Below, in pieces: positions 57,570 to 64,000 of a stretch of 64,000 bases of DNA. The stretch's first letter is position 1. Each line of letters opens with the position of its first letter. The notes below the pieces were generated by a model. It made no database searches and was not told the DNA's origin. It worked only from the letters and a program-made list of their open reading frames with translations. Location: assembly GCF_026210795.1 (NCBI RefSeq), contig NC_089443.1:1-64000 (forward strand), given 5' to 3'. The translations under genes were made by a program, and so were the position numbers. This DNA comes from Rhizophagus irregularis (lineage: Eukaryota; Glomeromycota; Glomeromycetes; Glomerales; Glomeraceae).

Positions 57570-60500
57570 TTTTGTTATTAACGCAAGTTATGTTTCAAAA
57601 TATATTTAAGAAATATACCGAATATAATTTATATTTATTTAAACTTTTTTTGTGTTCAAAAAAAATTATTAACGAAGAAGATAAGAGAGTTATGAAAAAA
57701 AAATAAAAAATAAGAAATAAAAAAAATACGACCGAGGAAAAAAAACAGAAAATGAGGCAAGAGTTAATAATACACAACGATATAGTTCAGGAAATTTCTC
57801 GACTTGAACTTATTTGTTTATTGTCGTATTCATATAATAAAAATATTGATTATTGGATAAATTAAATAAATGTTATACACATAAAAAAAGTACACGCACG
57901 CATCACATAGCAGATAAGTCTATTTATAAATGATATTCGGTTCAATGCTTGGTCCGATCACCGGTCTAATTAAGGTGACTAATAAACATATGTTACACTA
58001 CAATATTTTTGCCTATAAAGAGAATAAAGAAAAAAAGTCAAGAAAATAAGAAAATACTATCGTTTTTATTATTATTATCTATCTGAAACAAAGGCAACAA
58101 AAGAAAAAAATTTCAGAAAATTTCGGACCGTCATAATATTAACTTTATTATTACAATAGTAAAAACTATTAACCGATTAATAAGAATTATTTGAATAATT
58201 ATAAACGGGGAAATAGCCATTATGCTTCTGCATAGTTTATCGGAGATTTACTTAAAATTCCCACTAAATTTAGGATAGCTTTAATGATATCACCTGATGA
58301 GGTAAAAATAACCCTAAAGCATGCGGGTCTTACTCAGTTTATTCGGTTTATTTGGACATGTAAGGGTAAAAATGTAAGAAATAATTTGTCAAAGAAATAT
58401 AAACATATCTGTTGTGAACTGATTCCAAGGGTTACCAAATGTTACATCACATTTGATTTTGGGTACACATCTAGTATTCACGTGATTTGTTTTCAGTATA
58501 AAGTGATAAAAATATGTTTTCAGTTTTTCAGTTTTCTTTTAAATAATAAATAAAGCATGGGAGTTTGATTTCCTTTTAGGCTTCACCTCCTTTACTAAAA
58601 AAGGGTATAATTACAGCTGATATAGAAAAACGGAAATACGGCAAGTTTAAAATTTGTTTTGCAAGGTACGAAACTGAAACTGGATTCTTAAATATCATAA
58701 TATTTATTTTAATAATGGGATTGTATTTAACTTAAGACGGAAATTATCGGAATGATTGAAATTTTTAATATAAACTTCTCCTGTTAATAAAATTCTTCAT
58801 CCCTTCGTACAATCAAAACAAATTAATACTAAAAAAGATTAAGATTTCCATAGTTCATTTTCGTTTCGGAAACGGAATAATTATAATGGGATAATTTGGC
58901 GTACACAATCCAGAACTTTATAATTCAGGAATATGTAACAAACACAATTGCTTGATCATCAAATTACTTCCGTGAAAAGTTTTTTGATAATCCGTCTGAG
59001 TAAATATATAGCTTTCTCCGACAATTTCATAACCTGAGAAATATATTAAACCATTTTATATTTAAAGCAAAGATGTAATTAGAATAGTTATTTCTTTTAC
59101 CTTTTGTTTATATCATTTTTAGGCGTGAAAGATTACAAAATTTCAAGCAGCATCTTTTCAACAAAATGTTTAGTCATCTGAGTTCTGAGAAAAAAGTTTA
59201 GAATAAACATTTGAATCATATGATATATAAATAGCAGAATCTTGATGTCATGGAAAAACTGCCACTTATACTATATATGTCTCTTATACCATGTATGAGA
59301 TCATTATATTATTGATTTTACCTGTAAAAAGTACGTTTTAATGTTGGAATTCTGCCCAAATTAGCTTAATTTTATTTGCAACGCCAGCCCGAAATTAGAA
59401 TAGTGGCGATCATCAGCATAAGTCAAATATATAATTGCGTGACACAGTATACTCACAATATAGTATTATAAATCTTCTATTCCATATATTACAATAATAA
59501 TATTAATAATATTATCCTTTAAAAAGGGAAAGTATATAAATAAATTCATGTGATATCTGATAATTTTATCGGGTAAATCAAGAAATCACCGTAAATCTCG
59601 CACTATTTGTTTATTGAGGCGTTAATCTTTAAAGCATTCAGTCAGATTGAGTAATACCTTTCAGATTCAGTAATAAGTAATAAGTATTCTGACATTAAAG
59701 GATCTTATTACCCAATTAAGTATAATATCTCGAGTCAACAACGTAAATCGTTGTAAATTTCTAATTGAAGTGGCTATCGTGTTCTCTATCCATAAACGGA
59801 AGCTAGTTTCCACATAAGTATTCTAAATAATAAATGTCGACTGAGTTATGCTGTTATGCTTCTTCACACTTTACACTTTGCCAATCGGCAATGTAGACGT
59901 TAAAAGGTTGAATATTTCCGTTGTTAAGATAATGAATTCCTCCCAGTTTCTGTTGGGTGACAGCAGAAATTGAAGACGTTTACTTCATGACGCACTTTCC
60001 CAAAATGCAGTAAACTTGGGGTTATGATCCATGACTTTCTAATTGTGTCTCTCACATACCCGTAGAAACGTCTATTGGACGAATTTTATGCAAACTGTAA
60101 ACTATATGATAGTATTAAAAGTACTTTTAGAAAAGGGTTTGTTTGCTCTTCGCGCGAATTGTGCGCCATTTATCTTCCCGGTATTTGCTGCGGTTACCGA
60201 ATAAATTATGGCGACTAATATTTGATGTCTAGAAAATTATCCCAGTTAAACCAAGAGTGAGGAAAGTTTGAATTATGCTTAATGTTTAGAACCTTGAAAA
60301 GTTGGACAATTTTTGTTATCCCTTTCGAGTAAGATAAACAGTACGTCCTTCAAATTCCCTGGATTCCAATAGGTGATCAGTAATCGTCACACTCGTTGTA
60401 TAATCTGAATCATCAAACAAAGCGTGTGAGTATCTTTTTCTTAGCATTTACACATTCTCAATTGTATTAAATAATATACCACCTTTCTAATTGCAGTCAA

Positions 60501-63500
60501 AACGGAGCGGAGAAATGATATAAGTAAATCGTAAGGTCGATAATTGTTGTACCAATTGAATTAGGATGGTATTTAGCGAGAATCATGATATTCATGATAC
60601 TCATCAATGGAAAAGAGGTACTCAATCTGCATAAAAAAAAAATTTTTTTTTTTAATGTTTGTAATATACATATATTATCTAAAATACCCTTTAAAAAAAT
60701 TCTAACCGGTTGATTTCTCTATTTAGTTCACTTACCTAAATCTTTCGTAGTAGGATGCTTTAATTATCCACAAAGTTCGATAAAGACTGTTCGGCGACAC
60801 TAGAAAAGGCATGAACTGCTGGATTGACATACCCGTAAAATCTTTTTAAATTATAGTTTTATATTTATTTTGTAATTGCATAGTCTTTTAACATTGATTT
60901 GTAACATCAAGAATTGAACATCACAGAAATCACAAAATAAATATGATGTATCATCAGCGAAGTGTGGTCCTTTAAGTGGAAATACTAAAGCATTGTACCA
61001 ATAAAGAAGTTCTCTTTTAGATGAGGTTATTCAACAGTATCAACAGTATCAACAGTTTAGAATGCTAAAAGTACGCAGTATCACAGTATAGAAAGCTAAA
61101 AGTGCGCCTGAATTATTTCTATGTTGAACTTGGTAGCCAAGATGATACTTTGCATCGAATTATGGATACCATCAAAATCTTCTGATGTTCTTGAAAGTGA
61201 AAGTCACCAGCGTGTTGTTCAACATTTTTAGGAAAGCGTTAAATAAGGGTCAGCCGATTTTGTACGGCTTCGATTACGCATATTGGGCAAGCGGCTTGAT
61301 CAGCTATAAGATCCACGATGAGTGATCCAAAATTTCATCAATTTCTGAAGCTCGGACAAATAATCAAGCTGACTTCTGAAATACTCATCCATGGAAATAT
61401 TGGGAAGAATCTTTTAATTGCAACGCATATGGAGCATATGGAATATGGCGTAACGCCGTAACGCCGTAACGATCGAAAAAGGATGGTTTTCTGCGGATAA
61501 TGATATAATAAGATATACGGTGTGGAACAACTTGCTGTTAGTAATGCAAGTCTTCATGTGTAATATTTGCTCAATTTCGAAATAATTAAATAATTTCAAA
61601 GAGGAAAGAACAATATGAGGCATATGTGGGATTTTTAGAAACTATAGAATTTGTAATAAAAATGATATAAATGGCATTCAGTTATAAGCTTAGTGTGTTA
61701 GAACCCGAAAACTTTTTTTTTTGTAATGTGATGCAATTTATAAATTAATTAATTACATAAAAGCAAATTATAAATCTATTACATGAGAGTAAATTATATA
61801 TATAAATCTATATGGGAGTAAATTATATAATATATAATCTACTCAGTACATGAGTAAATTATATATAAATCTACTCTAAATGGAATTATAATCTACTTAG
61901 TACATCAGAAGATTGCTTCCGCCCTACCATCACCACCTAGTATTCTATATTCCCATAAGTAGCTTCTAGTCATACAAGATCATTACAGTACATAAGATGG
62001 TTTCAAGTAAACGAGAACCTGAAAATCTTACATATGATATTCAAATTGAGTGTACGTACAAAAAATATTTTATAATAAAGTTAATCTTAAGATAATTTAT
62101 CTGTTTCGTCTGTTTATGATCTTTTTTGTTTAATCGCCCTAACCCGACAGTAATTTCATATAGTCGTAATTACATCCGACTTGTATTCGCTCTAATCCGA
62201 CAGTAATTTCATATAGTCGTAATTACAAGAATAGAACCGGCTTTATTTAATTTTGGGTTCTTTAATTAAATTTGTGAACTAGATAAATCTTTTTAATTGG
62301 ATAATGTTAATAATATTGGCGATTGTGGTTCGGTTCGGGCCGAATCGAATCAATTAATAAGATTGATTTCTAGATCTATTTCTTAATAAAGAAGCTAACC
62401 ATATTATTACATTACATCAAAACAAAAATATTAATTATCGCTACTATTTGGTATTTAGGATTTTTTCCGCCAGTTATATAAACTTCGGGTGATACCCCAT
62501 TTATATACTACTAGATCAGTAAATAACTAATACATATACTACCATCACTGAATATAACGAGACTATCGTTCCACGGTTCCGGTTCTATAAAAGAGCTGCC
62601 AATAAAATTAAGGATACGTGATTTTACTTTTGCATAATACGAAAAAAAAAATTTTTTTTTTTTTTTTAAATTGAAGCGTATATAAAAATAATATTTAATT
62701 TTATGAATTATAAGTGAATCTCTGAATGAAATATAAAAAATTTTTAATTTTGAAAGAAAGTAAATGTTAAAAATGCGGTCGAGAATTAAATAGGTATTAA
62801 TTTTACAAATTGGTAAAAGAATTAAATGATAGAACTCATCAACATGTGAATAAGTTGTATCGTGATTTTTGCAAAATACATTCATAAATCATAATTCAAT
62901 GCTATTTATTATAACACTCGTACAACTTAATTGAATTTGCACATGATGAAATTTAACAAATTCGAAATCCCGAATAGCAATGTTAACAGTAAGAATTCCG
63001 TTTCACTCCGTCATCCATTAGGATATTGATATTTTAGGCTTCTCAACTAGTTTATAGTAATTTCAGACTAATTCAGTAGTTTATCGGTTATGACGTTATT
63101 ACGTTCATTTAAAGAAAGATGGAATCGTCCCAATATATAAAGTTGAATTGAACAAAAACTATGTATGTAATGTATCAATTCTATTAGTTCATCGTAAAGG
63201 GACTAAATATGAAAAAATATAGAAATAGTATACAATTAAGAATTTGATCATGAAAAATTTGAAACGCGTGTCATCTACGAAGTAACAAATCCGAATAATG
63301 ACGATATCAGATATTTTACAGGATAGGTGCTACCAGTAATTCAAACATTGTTATCAATCGAAACACTTTGATTTATCCGAGTCGTATAGAGCCTGCTCCT
63401 CAAAAAATGCTGTATCTAAGCGATTGAGAATTGAATATAGTGTGTTTATAGGTTCGAATGCAAATTCCAAGTTTCGGGTTAATTAAGGATCATAAGCTGG

Positions 63501-64000
63501 AGTAAGAGCGACAAAGACAAATCCACGTTTTCCTAAAATATACAAAAATTGGGAATTATATGATATTTTTTTTACGCAAAATTTTCTAAAATGAAAAATT
63601 CGCTTTTTCACAAATTAATTTCGATCCACAACAGAAATATTTCACATTTCGTAATCATTTAAAAGATTTCATGCAAAGTAAATGAAAGAACCATATAAAA
63701 CTTTGATTTTCTCAACCTCACAATTTTACAATCCTTATATTGGAGGAAATAAAGGTTGAGCGTAAAGTGTTAGAAATCTTGTTATTTAACCGAGGATAGA
63801 AGGTAAAAGCAGATTAAATTGCTCATCAGTAAACGACACAATCGTTGGTTGAAGATTCAATTCTAAAGTCGCATAGTCAATTAGGAATATACGATACGAT
63901 TTAATAAATCATTATTATGCAGCCAAATAGACATACTGAAAGATCTCTTTTGTATTTTTGACACATTACATCATTTAGATTAAATATCACATATATTAAC
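57570..64000. other. Long region with no convincing gene
   Basis: 57570-58280 is AT-rich upstream sequence of the F-box gene. A frame at 58284-58553 (MISPDEVKITLKHAGLTQFI...) might be a gene fragment but is not recognised. From about 58.6 to 61.6 kb the base composition is more balanced and the sequence complex, yet stops are frequent in all frames. GCCGTAAC is repeated near 61446-61470. 61740-61900 holds AGTAAATTATATATA tandem repeats. CGACAGTAATTTCATATAGT occurs at about 62146 and 62198 as part of a direct repeat. From 62.5 kb on it is AT-rich spacer. Confidence 0.5.

Noticed and set aside
58284-58553. 89-codon plus-strand frame as a gene
   Set aside because: The start looks plausible but it ends in low-complexity Phe/Lys sequence, with no recognised domain or splice partner; kept only as a note.

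Overview
This window looks like one chromosome end of an arbuscular mycorrhizal fungus, most likely Rhizophagus or a close relative (Glomeromycotina). The evidence is: TTAGGG-type telomere repeats at the left edge; a strongly AT-rich, homopolymer-rich background; short GT-AG introns; dense, mostly dead DNA transposons (hAT, MULE, tnp2/CACTA-like, pogo-like and other MITEs); a Crinkler-type effector gene; and the F-box/LRR and BTB genes typical of expanded families in these fungi. The genus is inference; the telomere, splice sites and domains are read from the sequence.

Layout. 1-757 is the telomere. 760-15 kb is subtelomeric and almost all mobile: a decayed hAT with a BED finger (1.39-4.76 kb) cut by two TA-flanked MITEs, GC-rich direct repeats (7.47-10.3 kb) holding a hAT-like MITE filled with a hairpin minisatellite, a pogo-like MITE (10.94-11.68 kb), and a hAT with a perfect 8-bp target duplication (12.09-14.28 kb). 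15.3-25.7 kb is an island of small spliced genes: a pseudogene copy and its parent gene (15.3-16.4 and 19.6-21.6 kb), a RanGAP-like LRR gene with two homopolymer frameshifts (16.8-17.9 kb), two paralogous basic coiled-coil mini-genes (22.6-24.4 kb) and a five-exon gene with a proline-rich tail (24.8-25.7 kb).

26.6-30.2 kb is a multi-exon tnp2-like transposase gene with two probable frameshifts. 30.7-33.7 kb holds tandem repeats and a MULE remnant split by a TIR element. 34.2-42.2 kb is a ~149-bp hairpin satellite into which a ~6.9-kb non-LTR retrotransposon (endonuclease, RT, RNase H, poly-A, 15-bp target duplication) has inserted; that element was later hit by three MITEs. 44.8-47.65 kb is a Crinkler-like gene (ubiquitin-like N-terminus, P-loop NTPase, nuclease-like C-terminus) with one A10 frameshift. 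49.5-50.5 kb is a decayed LINE tail.

From about 52 kb the texture changes to a quieter segment with a single-exon BTB gene (52.4-53.8 kb) and a two-exon F-box/LRR gene (55.9-57.6 kb), both intact. From 57.6 kb to the end I find no convincing gene. The window therefore reads as a repeat-rich, effector-bearing subtelomere passing into a more ordinary gene-bearing region. Its most informative feature is the set of nested insertions, several of which have their empty-site counterpart within the same window.
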